Translations under genes and position numbers: made by a program
The notes under the pieces: model-generated
Databases searched by the model: none
Told to the model about the DNA's origin: nothing
Seen by the model: the letters and a program-made list of their open reading frames with translations, nothing else
Assembly (NCBI GenBank): GCA_041694215.1
Contig: JASMTO010000023.1
Location: 1 to 13,023, forward strand
Origin: Flexistipes sp041694215
GTDB taxonomy: Bacteria > Chrysiogenota > Deferribacteres > Deferribacterales > Flexistipitaceae
Direction of reading: 5' to 3'
DNA: 13,023 nt
Part shown: one piece after another, positions 1 to 6,476 of the stretch
Numbering within the stretch: the stretch's first letter is position 1
How the letters are laid out: every line of letters begins with the position of its first letter

Positions 1-33
1 ACTTAAAAACTGCCGCTGAACTCGGCGTTATAC
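1..33 (+). other. 3' end of an integron attC site (cut by window edge)
   Basis: The bases CTGAACTC followed by GGCGTTATAC (16-33) look like the L' and R' half of an attC site; the well-known aadA-type attC ends in the comparable TTAACTC-AA-GCGTTAGATGC. The R' heptamer GTTATAC at 27-33 fits GTTRRRY in six of seven positions. The 5' half (R''/L'') lies outside the window, so folding cannot be checked here. The strongest support is indirect: GTTATAC is the exact reverse complement of the R'' heptamer GTATAAC at 4685-4691, as expected if a cassette begins at 28 and its own attC ends at 4753. Confidence 0.6.
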
Positions 34-98
34 GGATAAATGTGCCAATACGACAAAATATGATATATATAAATGCGAGTTATTATACCGGTGCCCAA

Positions 99-122
99 AA
101 ACCTGACGTCCATGTCAGGTTT
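99..122. other. 9-bp stem-loop upstream of mod
   Basis: AAACCTGAC (99-107) and GTCAGGTTT (114-122) form a perfect 9-bp stem with a 6-base loop, 39 bases before the mod start. There is no T-run after it on the plus strand. On the minus strand it is followed by TTTT-rich sequence, so it could be a weak terminator for leftward transcription or a leader structure for mod. The surrounding 34-161 is AT-rich and holds -10-like hexamers (TATGAT at 59-64, TATTAT at 81-86) but no good -35, so the mod promoter is not pinned down. Confidence 0.45.
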
Positions 123-161
123 AGAGAAACAAAATATTGTAATGTTTAACAGAGGGACAAT

Positions 162-2009
162 ATGCAGAATTTACTTGAAGATTTAACCAAACTTTTTTCA
201 AAAGAAGAAAAATACACCTCAGAAGGAAGAATACTAAAAAATGTCATTATTGAAGACGCTTTAAAGCTTGAACCGTTGTTAATAAAGCTTCTTCTTTCAG
301 ACAAAAAGATAAAAAAGCATTTCTTTCAAGATATTGAAGGCACATATATTTTTGATAAGATAAAATTCCAGAAATTTATCAGCAATAAACAATTCCTGCC
401 CGATTCTTACACCGCTTTCAAGAATAAAATCGGACTCACCACAGCTGATGAATACATCACCGAAAAGAAAGATGTTGTTTTAAGCTGGCCGTATAAAGAC
501 TGCGTTCTGGAAGGCGGACAGGATAAAGAGGATGCAAAACGAGATGAAATTTTCTGGAATGAAACCCTTGCTCCTGATGAAATTGATAGACTCTTAAGCC
601 CGAAGGTTTTAACTAACTGGAAAAAGTATGATAAAGATGGTGAGCAAAAAGTTGAGGAAGTTTCTGAAAATGATAATCTGATAATAAAAGGGAACAATCT
701 TTTGGGGCTTTCTTCTATTTTAAAGAAGTATAGAGGAAAGGTTAAGCTGATTTATATTGATCCGCCGTATAATACTGAAAATGGTGGTTTTAATTATAAT
801 GATTCTTTTACTCATTCAACTTGGCTAACATTCATAAAGAATAGAATTGAAATAGCAAAACAGTTGCTTTCCAATGATGGAGTTCTAGTAATTAACTCAG
901 ATGAAATAGAACATTCATATTTAAAATGTCTCATTGATGAATTATTTGGTAGAGAAAATTTTAAAGGTGATTTTATTTGGCAAAAACGAAAAGGTGGCGG
1001 TAATGATAGTCATTTTATAGCATTAGATCATGATTATTTAACCGTACATGTAAAAAACAGCTTAAAATCTATTCATGAAAAATGGAGAATTCCATATGAA
1101 GGCAGTTATTTAGAACGTTATAAAGAAATTGATGAAAAAACTGGTGAAAGATTTTATTGGGACACTTTAGCAAGAGATGGTCTTCAAAATCCAATACCTG
1201 TAGAAATCGAGGCGCCAGATGGAGCAAAAATTAAACTTAATTCACAGAAATCAAAAAAATCAATAGAAGAAGGCTTAAAAGAAGGTTCTATAAGATTTAC
1301 AGAGTCAAAAAATGGTTGGTCGCTTCACCACAAAGTCTTTATGCCTGAAGGTAAAGTTTCTCGCTCTATTCTTACTGAACTTGGAACAAATAAAACTGCT
1401 GGTGATGAATTAGTTTCACTATTTGGAAGTTCACCCTTTAAATACCCAAAACCAGAGGGCTTATTAAGATTTCTGATAAATCTATTTACTGTAGAGAAAG
1501 ACCTGGTTTTAGATTTCTTTCTTGGTTCTGGCACAACAGCAGCAGTTGCCCATAAAATGAATAGAAGATATATTGGTGTTGAGCAAATAAATTCTGCTGA
1601 AAATATTATATGTGAAAGACTAAAAAAAGTAATAAATGGTGAAGAAGGCGGCATTTCTAAAGATGTAAACTGGCAAGGCGGTGGCTCCTTTATCTTCTGC
1701 GAACTTGCAAAAGCTAATCAGGAATATATTGATATGATAAATGAAGCTAAAGACGCAAAATCATTGCTCAAAATCTGGAAAAAAATGCAGGATAAAGCAT
1801 TTATCTCCTACAAAGTGGACATCAAATCAATAAATGAGAATGTAGCTGATTTTAAAGAGCTTCCTCTTGAGGATCAGAAACGCTTTCTTATTGAAACGCT
1901 TGATAAAAATATGCTCTATGTACCCTATTCTGAAATAGATGATGCTGACTACAGTATCAACGACGAAGACAAGATGCTTAATCACAAATTCTACGGTGGT
2001 AAAGCATGA
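162..2009 (+). CDS. mod: Type III restriction-modification system, DNA adenine methyltransferase (Mod)
   Basis: Transfers a methyl group from S-adenosylmethionine to adenine in the recognition site, protecting host DNA, and provides sequence recognition for the Mod-Res complex. The catalytic motif DPPY is at residues 200-203 (IYIDPPYNTENGGF) and the cofactor motif FxGxG (FLGSG) at 453-457, the motif IV before motif I order of beta-class enzymes such as EcoP15I Mod. The stretch between them, about 230-430, should contain the target recognition domain, so the recognised sequence cannot be read from family knowledge. Length (615 aa) is normal. The start ATG has GAGGGA eight bases upstream. The stop overlaps the res start by four bases (ATGA), so the two are translationally coupled. 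No simple-sequence repeat of the sort that makes some mod genes phase-variable is present. The gene looks intact. Confidence 0.95.
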   Translation: MQNLLEDLTKLFSKEEKYTSEGRILKNVIIEDALKLEPLLIKLLLSDKKIKKHFFQDIEGTYIFDKIKFQKFISNKQFLPDSYTAFKNKIGLTTADEYITEKKDVVLSWPYKDCVLEGGQDKEDAKRDEIFWNETLAPDEIDRLLSPKVLTNWKKYDKDGEQKVEEVSENDNLIIKGNNLLGLSSILKKYRGKVKLIYIDPPYNTENGGFNYNDSFTHSTWLTFIKNRIEIAKQLLSNDGVLVINSDEIEHSYLKCLIDELFGRENFKGDFIWQKRKGGGNDSHFIALDHDYLTVHVKNSLKSIHEKWRIPYEGSYLERYKEIDEKTGERFYWDTLARDGLQNPIPVEIEAPDGAKIKLNSQKSKKSIEEGLKEGSIRFTESKNGWSLHHKVFMPEGKVSRSILTELGTNKTAGDELVSLFGSSPFKYPKPEGLLRFLINLFTVEKDLVLDFFLGSGTTAAVAHKMNRRYIGVEQINSAENIICERLKKVINGEEGGISKDVNWQGGGSFIFCELAKANQEYIDMINEAKDAKSLLKIWKKMQDKAFISYKVDIKSINENVADFKELPLEDQKRFLIETLDKNMLYVPYSEIDDADYSINDEDKMLNHKFYGGKA

Positions 2010-4618
2010 ATAAGCAAACTTTAGAACGAAAAATAACAGCTTTTAAAGAACTGGGGCAGGCATTACCGGAAATACCTGAAAGTATAAAATCTAACCTAAA
2101 TCCGACTTTTGAACTAAGACCATATCAGGAAGAAGCTTTTTCACGGTTTTTATTCTACTACAATAACCAGACTATCAGACAAAAGCCTTCTCAGATTTTA
2201 TTTCACATGGCTACCGGAAGCGGTAAAACCCTGATAATGGCAGGGCTTATTTTGTATCTCTATGAACAGGGTTATCGCAACTTTCTGTTTTTTGTAAACA
2301 GTACAAATATTATCAATAAAACAAGGGAAAACTTCCTTAATCCGGCTTCAATTAAATATTTATTTTCTGAATTCCTCAGTTTTTCAAGTAAGCAGGTTAC
2401 AGTTAAAGAAGTGGAAAATTTCCAAGCAGTCAATGAAGACGATATTAACATTGTCTTTACAACAATACAGGGGCTTCACTCAAGGCTAAATACTCCGAGA
2501 GAAAATTCTTTAACCTATGAAGATTTCTTTGATAAAAAAATCGTTCTAATATCCGATGAGGCTCATCATATCAATGCAGAAACAAAAAGAAAAAAGGACT
2601 TAAACAAGACCTTGTTTGAAGAAGTTATTTCATGGGAAGGGACAGTAAACAGGATTTTTCGGTCAAATGTTGAAAACCTTCTATTGGAATTCACGGCAAC
2701 CGCTGATTTATCAAATGAAGATGTGGCAAATAAGTACTTCGATAAAATACTTTTCGACTACTCTCTAAAACAGTTCCGACTTGATGGATATTCAAAAGAA
2801 GTAAAAGTCCTGCAGGCGGACATAAACAATATTGACAGAGCATTACAAGCCTGTCTTTTAAGCCAGTTTAGAAGGAAAATATTTGAGAAAAACAGACTCC
2901 ATATTAAACCTGTTGTGCTGCTTAAATCGAAAAAAATTGACGACAGTAAATCATTCTTTGACGAGTTTACAGACAAGATTAAAACACTTAAAATATCCGA
3001 TGTTGAAAAACTCAATTCAGCTACTGCAGACAATTCAATTAAAGAAGTCTTTAGTTACATAAAAGATAATAATATCAACATACAAAGCCTTGTTGATGAG
3101 ATAAAAGAGGATTTTTCAGAAGATAAATGTATTGTTGTAAATAGCAAATCCGAATCAGAAGAAAAGCAGATTGCAGTAAACACACTCGAAGACCCTGACA
3201 ATGAATACAGGGCTATCTTTGTTGTTGATATGCTCAATGAAGGTTGGGATGTTCTCAACCTTTTTGATATTGTGCGCCTCTATAACACCCGAGACAAGAA
3301 TACTAAAACAGGGCAAATTGGGAAAACGACAATATCAGAAGCCCAGCTAATAGGAAGAGGTGCCCGCTATTGTCCCTTTTCTCTTGATATAACAGAACCG
3401 AAATTCCAGAGAAAATATGATGAAGATATTGATAATGAGCTCCGTATCTGTGAAGAACTTTATTATCACAGTGCTTACAATCCCAAATATATCCATGAAC
3501 TGAATGAAGCCTTACATGAAATGGGAATAAAACCGAAGGAATCGAGAGAAATCCAATTAGACCTAAAATTTGATTTCAAAGAAAGTGATTTTTATCATAA
3601 TGGATTGGTTTTCTTAAATCAAAAAGTGGAAAATGACCGGAAGGACATCTTTTCATTACCGACAACCATTACAAAGCAAACACACAAAGTAAGATTACAA
3701 ACCGGCTATGGAATTGCGACAACCATCTTTGAAAGTGAAGATTCTGGAAATAGAACCTATAAAATCAGAGATTTTGTAATTTCTGATTTTGATAATAGAA
3801 TAGTTAGAAAAGCGCTTAGCAAACTGGATTTTTATCATTTCAATAATTTGAAGTCTTTTCTCCCCAATCTTGAATCAATAAGTGAGTTTATTACCTCAGA
3901 AGATTATCTCAGAAATGTTTCAATAGAAGTGGAAGGGCCTGATTCGGTTCTTAATTCACTAATTCCTGATGTTGAACTTCAAATCCTTTTAGAAGTTCTG
4001 GAAAAAGTAAGTCGTACGATTTCCAGTGAGAATGTGGAATTCAAAGGAACCAAGCTTTTTCAACCATATAATATTAAAAAGAAACTGAAAGACAAGCGAC
4101 TAAATATATATGTTAACGATAGCGGCGATCAGGAATATGGTATCGGTCAGAATGAAACAAGAAACACTGATCTGAAAATGGATCTATCTGAAAAAGATTG
4201 GTACGTATTCAATGAGAATTATGGAACTTCTGAAGAAAAATTCCTCGTTCGTTATATCGATAAAATGTATGATAAGTTAAAAGATAAGTATGACACTGTT
4301 TATCTTGTAAGAAATGAAAAGCACTTTCAAATATATAACTTTCATGACGGTAGACCCTTTGAACCGGACTTCCTACTTTTTCTTGCAAAAAAAGAACAGG
4401 ATATAAGCATTCAGTATCAAGTCTTCATAGAACCTAAGGGCGAACATCTAATCCAAACCGATAGATGGAAAGAAGATTTTCTCAAAGAACTAAAGGAAGA
4501 ACATAAAATTGAAGTTCTCTGGAAGAACAAAGACTTTAATATTTGGGGAATGCCTTTTTACAATGAAAGAATTAAAAAGCAGGAATTTGATGAAAGCTTT
4601 AAAACTCTTGTTGAATAA
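2006..4618 (+). CDS. res: Type III restriction enzyme, helicase/endonuclease subunit (Res)
   Basis: ATP-dependent restriction subunit that acts with Mod to cleave DNA lacking methylation. Superfamily 2 helicase motifs are visible in order: motif I TGSGKT at residues 70-75, motif II DEAHH at 184-188, a motif V-like NEGWDVLNLFDIVRL near 410, and motif VI QLIGRGARY at 447-455. The C-terminal nuclease signature is PD at 787-788 followed by ExK at 809-811 (FIEPKGEHL), the PD-(D/E)xK layout of type III Res endonuclease domains. At 870 aa it is slightly shorter than EcoP15I Res but complete. The start ATG lies inside the mod stop (ATGA), the usual tight mod-res coupling. All catalytic motifs are present, so the system is probably active. 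The TAA stop is followed three bases later by an unusually GC-rich hairpin and then by an attC-like site. Confidence 0.95.
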   Translation: MNKQTLERKITAFKELGQALPEIPESIKSNLNPTFELRPYQEEAFSRFLFYYNNQTIRQKPSQILFHMATGSGKTLIMAGLILYLYEQGYRNFLFFVNSTNIINKTRENFLNPASIKYLFSEFLSFSSKQVTVKEVENFQAVNEDDINIVFTTIQGLHSRLNTPRENSLTYEDFFDKKIVLISDEAHHINAETKRKKDLNKTLFEEVISWEGTVNRIFRSNVENLLLEFTATADLSNEDVANKYFDKILFDYSLKQFRLDGYSKEVKVLQADINNIDRALQACLLSQFRRKIFEKNRLHIKPVVLLKSKKIDDSKSFFDEFTDKIKTLKISDVEKLNSATADNSIKEVFSYIKDNNINIQSLVDEIKEDFSEDKCIVVNSKSESEEKQIAVNTLEDPDNEYRAIFVVDMLNEGWDVLNLFDIVRLYNTRDKNTKTGQIGKTTISEAQLIGRGARYCPFSLDITEPKFQRKYDEDIDNELRICEELYYHSAYNPKYIHELNEALHEMGIKPKESREIQLDLKFDFKESDFYHNGLVFLNQKVENDRKDIFSLPTTITKQTHKVRLQTGYGIATTIFESEDSGNRTYKIRDFVISDFDNRIVRKALSKLDFYHFNNLKSFLPNLESISEFITSEDYLRNVSIEVEGPDSVLNSLIPDVELQILLEVLEKVSRTISSENVEFKGTKLFQPYNIKKKLKDKRLNIYVNDSGDQEYGIGQNETRNTDLKMDLSEKDWYVFNENYGTSEEKFLVRYIDKMYDKLKDKYDTVYLVRNEKHFQIYNFHDGRPFEPDFLLFLAKKEQDISIQYQVFIEPKGEHLIQTDRWKEDFLKELKEEHKIEVLWKNKDFNIWGMPFYNERIKKQEFDESFKTLVE

Positions 4619-4621
4619 GAA

Positions 4622-4650
4622 CCGCCTCCGCACGTCCTGTGCTCCGGCGG
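4622..4650. other. GC-rich stem-loop after res
   Basis: CCGCC (4622-4626) pairs with GGCGG (4646-4650) and GCAC (4630-4633) with GTGC (4639-4642), separated by symmetric TCC internal-loop bases and closed by a five-base loop. It lies in a G+C-rich patch (about 4620-4664) that contrasts sharply with the AT-rich res gene. There is no T-run, so it is not a classic terminator, although it may slow or end transcription. Such GC-rich tails next to attC sites may reflect the cassette's donor genome (inference). Confidence 0.5.
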
Positions 4651-4684
4651 TGGGGCGCGGGAGATATTGGTAAAGCAGAGAGTC

Positions 4685-4759
4685 GTATAACAACCGTATC
4701 AACTCGGACTGGCAATTCCGCTTCGCTCCATTGCCAGCCGGTTATGCGGAGCGTTAAGT
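4685..4759 (+). other. attC-like recombination site closing the restriction-modification cassette
   Basis: R'' is GTATAAC (4685-4691) and R' is GTTAAGT (4753-4759), the latter a perfect match to GTTRRRY. Next to them CCGTATCAAC (4694-4703) and GGTTATGCGG (4740-4749) form the imperfect L''/L' pair. The inner arms GGACTGGCAA (4706-4715) and TTGCCAGCC (4731-4739) pair fully except for one unpaired A (4708), like the extrahelical bases that attC folding needs for strand choice. About 75 nt in all, within the known attC range. Exact L-box limits are by eye. Confidence 0.78.
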
Positions 4760-5376
4760 GACAATAAACAGAATGGAAAAAGAAGTAGTTAATAAACTTG
4801 AAGTCGCAGAAAGACAATTGATTGAAGCCATATCCCTCTTTTTTGAAAAGAGAGATAAGGTGACCATTCACACTATTGTTGCCTCGACACATCAGGTGTT
4901 ATTTGATGTTGCCAAAATATCTAATGTTGAAAGTGCACTAAAGAACACTTCAGCACTTTCGAAAAAAGAGATTAGAGAACATCTAAAAAGTATTAATTAT
5001 CCCTATAATTTCTTTAAGCACGCTGACTGTGACGCAGATAGCAAAATCAATATTGGTCCACTGAGTCGCTTTACTCAGGATTTCATAATGGATGCTGTTT
5101 TAATGCTTCAAAATCTTAAAGGGACAATCCCAGTACATGCAAAAATATTTTGGTTTTGGTTTGTTTCTGAATACCCTGAAGAGTTTTCAAATCTTCCACC
5201 TGATGGTGAAATTGCCAAATTTCAAAAAGAAAATTTAGCAAGTTGGTCATTCGAAGATATTTCACAATTCATAAAATTCTGCGAAATAGCAGAAATTGGC
5301 AGCACTTAACAAGCACATACACCCGACCACACCCGCCGCTCGTTCCTCGCTATGGGCGTGGCGGGTGATGTAAGTG
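4754..5376 (+). mobile_element. Integron gene cassette with one small gene of unknown function
   Basis: Runs from the cleavage point in GTTAAGT (after G4753) to that in GTTATAA (after G5376), about 620 bp, a typical cassette size. Its first bases give R' GTTAAGT in the circular form, the exact complement of R'' ACTTAAC (5304-5310) in its own attC. The gene nearly fills the cassette: the start lies 4 bases after the left boundary and the stop codon sits inside the R'' box, both common in true cassettes. There is no room for a promoter, so expression should depend on upstream transcription. Confidence 0.75.
4758..5309 (+). CDS. Conserved cassette protein of unknown function (NFFKHAD motif)
   Basis: A 183-residue soluble, probably mostly helical protein with no signal peptide or membrane segment. 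Residues about 17-60 (AERQLIEAISLFFEKRDKVTIHTIVASTHQ is the core) and a central NFFKHAD near residues 84-90 resemble a family of hypothetical proteins I recall as frequent in integron cassettes and bacterial islands. No function can be assigned; the helical build with conserved K/H/D residues recalls small HEPN-like folds, but that is speculation. The GTG at 4758 is preferred because GGAG (4748-4751) lies six bases upstream; the in-frame ATG at 4773 has no ribosome site. The Shine-Dalgarno sequence is part of the preceding attC, and the TAA stop overlaps the following attC R'' box. Confidence 0.8.
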   Translation: MTINRMEKEVVNKLEVAERQLIEAISLFFEKRDKVTIHTIVASTHQVLFDVAKISNVESALKNTSALSKKEIREHLKSINYPYNFFKHADCDADSKINIGPLSRFTQDFIMDAVLMLQNLKGTIPVHAKIFWFWFVSEYPEEFSNLPPDGEIAKFQKENLASWSFEDISQFIKFCEIAEIGST

Positions 5377-5382
5377 TTATAA
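5304..5382 (+). other. attC-like recombination site closing the small cassette
   Basis: R'' is ACTTAAC (5304-5310), a perfect RYYYAAC; R' is GTTATAA (5376-5382), which would belong to the next element. ACAT (5315-5318) and ATGT (5368-5371) form part of the L pair, and CACCCGCC (5330-5337) pairs perfectly with GGCGGGTG (5360-5367) as the inner stem. An alternative inner pairing (CCAC...GTGG) is possible. Its sequence is unlike the site at 4685, as usual for neighbouring cassettes gathered from different sources. Confidence 0.72.
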
Positions 5383-5655
5383 AAACTTTGGTTGAATTTG
5401 TTGCCAGAGATAAAGTATCTGCCCTTGAAAAGAAATAAAGATAACTCAATAGAAAAATATTAAATCTATAATAAATTATAAATTTGGCCTTGAATTCTGA
5501 GAACGGTGCCATAAATTACTGGTAATTTCTACTTAATTAGATAAAAAACAACACTGGAGAAGTGTCCGAATCATTGAGATTAATCAACCTTTTTTACAGG
5601 TTGATTAACAGCGAAGCTGACCAAGCAGAATAATAATGAAAATAACCACAAATAT

Positions 5656-5695
5656 GTATTTTGCGTTCACCTTCTACAAGGTGAATGCAAAATAC
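5656..5695. other. 18-bp stem-loop with 4-base loop
   Basis: GTATTTTGCGTTCACCTT (5656-5673) pairs with the arm at 5678-5695; 17 pairs are Watson-Crick and one is G-T (5665/5686). The loop is CTAC. Such a long, nearly perfect stem is unlikely by chance. There is no T-run on either side, so it is not an ordinary terminator. A 21-codon ORF (ATG 5636, TAA 5699-5701) reads through the entire hairpin but has only a weak ribosome site. Role unknown: RNA structure, protein-binding palindrome or single-strand DNA hairpin are all possible. Confidence 0.7.
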
Positions 5696-5998
5696 GAATA
5701 ACTCTCAATCACCTGTATTTGCAGGATCTAAAACCAATCAGAAACTTACAGAAAAAACAGAAAACCAGAAAATTCACGGTTATATCATTGCAAATTGCCA
5801 CTTTATAGTGCGTCATTTTGTGATGCTTTCGGTTGCTGTGCCATTTATAACTGTGTCTGAAAATCCCCGCTTATCTCACGGATGCGTGAGTTTATAATAG
5901 ATATTGGGCTTTCTGGCGGCCTCAAATGCCGGAGGATATCGCTAATATAAATTTTTTACAGCATATATCTATCATTAAACTCATCTGGGGAGATACCC

Positions 5999-6018
5999 GT
6001 CAGGATGCTAATCCTGAC
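5999..6018 (+). terminator. Possible weak rho-independent terminator
   Basis: GTCAGGAT (5999-6006) and ATCCTGAC (6011-6018) form a perfect 8-bp stem with loop GCTA, followed by the T-rich stretch AATTTTAAGTTTTATTT. The T-run is interrupted, so termination would be weak. It may instead be one more helix of the structured region around it. Confidence 0.35.
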
Positions 6019-6434
6019 AATTTTAAGTTTTATTTGACCGTACCACTTTGTCAATAAAGTAGAAAGTGCTTTATTGATGAAAAATTTGGGGGATAATATA
6101 CGGCAAAATATTGCCAAATGTTTAAATTTTCCCTTGAATTAATTATAACAAGGACCACTGTAGTTTTATTCAACCCATAATTGGGATTAAAGCAAACCTT
6201 GTAAGTATGTCCATATCAGGAGTGTTAGACTGTTCAAAAACAGATCTAATGAATAGTGTATCAGCCGATACACTGAGATAATCATTAAACCAAGCATATT
6301 ATATGCTTCACACCCTATTCGCACAAACAATCTGCTTGTGTGTAATCCCGGAGAAATAGTTTCAGATAATACAAAGTATAAAAATTAAAAAAGAAGAACG
6401 CGGTGCGTATTTTCTGCAACTCAGAGAATATCCA

Positions 6435-6473
6435 ACGGGGTGATGACCCCGTCTTGTAACACGAGAGGGGTCA
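6435..6473 (+). promoter_or_regulatory. Two mutually exclusive hairpins over the ribosome site of the excisionase-like gene
   Basis: Hairpin 1 pairs ACGGGGT (6435-6441) with ACCCCGT (6446-6452), loop GATG. Hairpin 2 pairs TGACCCC (6444-6450) and TCTTGT (6452-6457) with ACGAGA (6461-6466) and GGGGTCA (6467-6473), with bulged G6451 and loop AAC. Both use 6446-6452, so only one can form. Hairpin 2 buries GAGAGGGG, the only Shine-Dalgarno candidate for the ATG at 6477; hairpin 1 leaves it open. A short leader ORF (GTG 6403 to TAA 6457-6459) would end in the loop of hairpin 2, so leader translation could also open the site. The switch function is inferred. Confidence 0.55.
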
Positions 6474-6476
6474 TTT

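Larger units (their letters stand above)
28..4753 (+). mobile_element. Integron gene cassette carrying a type III restriction-modification operon
   Basis: The proposed cassette runs from the cleavage point inside GTTATAC (after G27) to the cleavage point inside GTTAAGT (after G4753). In a circularised cassette the R' box is built from the cassette's first bases and must pair with the R'' box of its own attC. Here R' would be GTTATAC and R'' is GTATAAC (4685-4691), a perfect 7/7 complement. The cassette is about 4.7 kb, far longer than the usual 0.5-1 kb, and carries two genes (mod, res). It has about 130 bp before the first start codon, room for its own promoter. Restriction systems in cassettes are known from established work, mostly compact type II systems. 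Mobility itself is inferred. Confidence 0.68.
5377..6476. other. Hairpin-rich region with no convincing protein gene
   Basis: About 1.1 kb between the last attC-like site and the excisionase-like gene. I see no ORF with both a good start signal and protein-like content. Inverted repeats are dense: 5513-5528 (AAATTAC/GTAATTT), 5551-5565, 5580-5608 (10-bp stem), 5656-5695 (18-bp), 5875-5890 (CTCACG/CGTGAG), 5999-6018 (8-bp), 6051-6077 (9-bp, competing with 6044-6049/6063-6068), 6102-6115, 6174-6185, 6225-6249 (TTAGACTGTT, one bulge), 6255-6274 (AGTGTATC/GATACACT), 6292-6308 (AAGCATA/TATGCTT) and 6435-6473. A perfect TATAAT at 5467-5472 lacks a recognisable -35. A 28-codon ORF (5352-5438) crosses its left edge and may be a gene remnant. 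The region could be a large structured RNA, a transfer or replication origin, or decayed cassette DNA. Confidence 0.5.

Noticed and set aside
73..186. 37-codon ORF overlapping the mod start
   Set aside because: No ribosome site, out of frame with mod, and running through the 99-122 hairpin; likely chance.
162..2009. Phase-variable mod gene
   Set aside because: Many type III mod genes carry tandem simple repeats; no repeat tract of that kind is visible in or before this gene, so switching by slippage is not supported.
5685..5897. 70-codon plus-strand ORF in the hairpin-rich region
   Set aside because: Its ATG lies inside the 3' arm of the 18-bp hairpin, it reads through another hairpin (5875-5890), and its composition (Q/N/K-rich then hydrophobic) resembles no family I know. 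Too weak to call a gene.
5440..6476. Retron, group II intron or CRISPR array
   Set aside because: No reverse transcriptase or maturase gene is adjacent, no domain V-like motif was found, and the inverted repeats all differ from one another, so there is no regularly spaced direct repeat.
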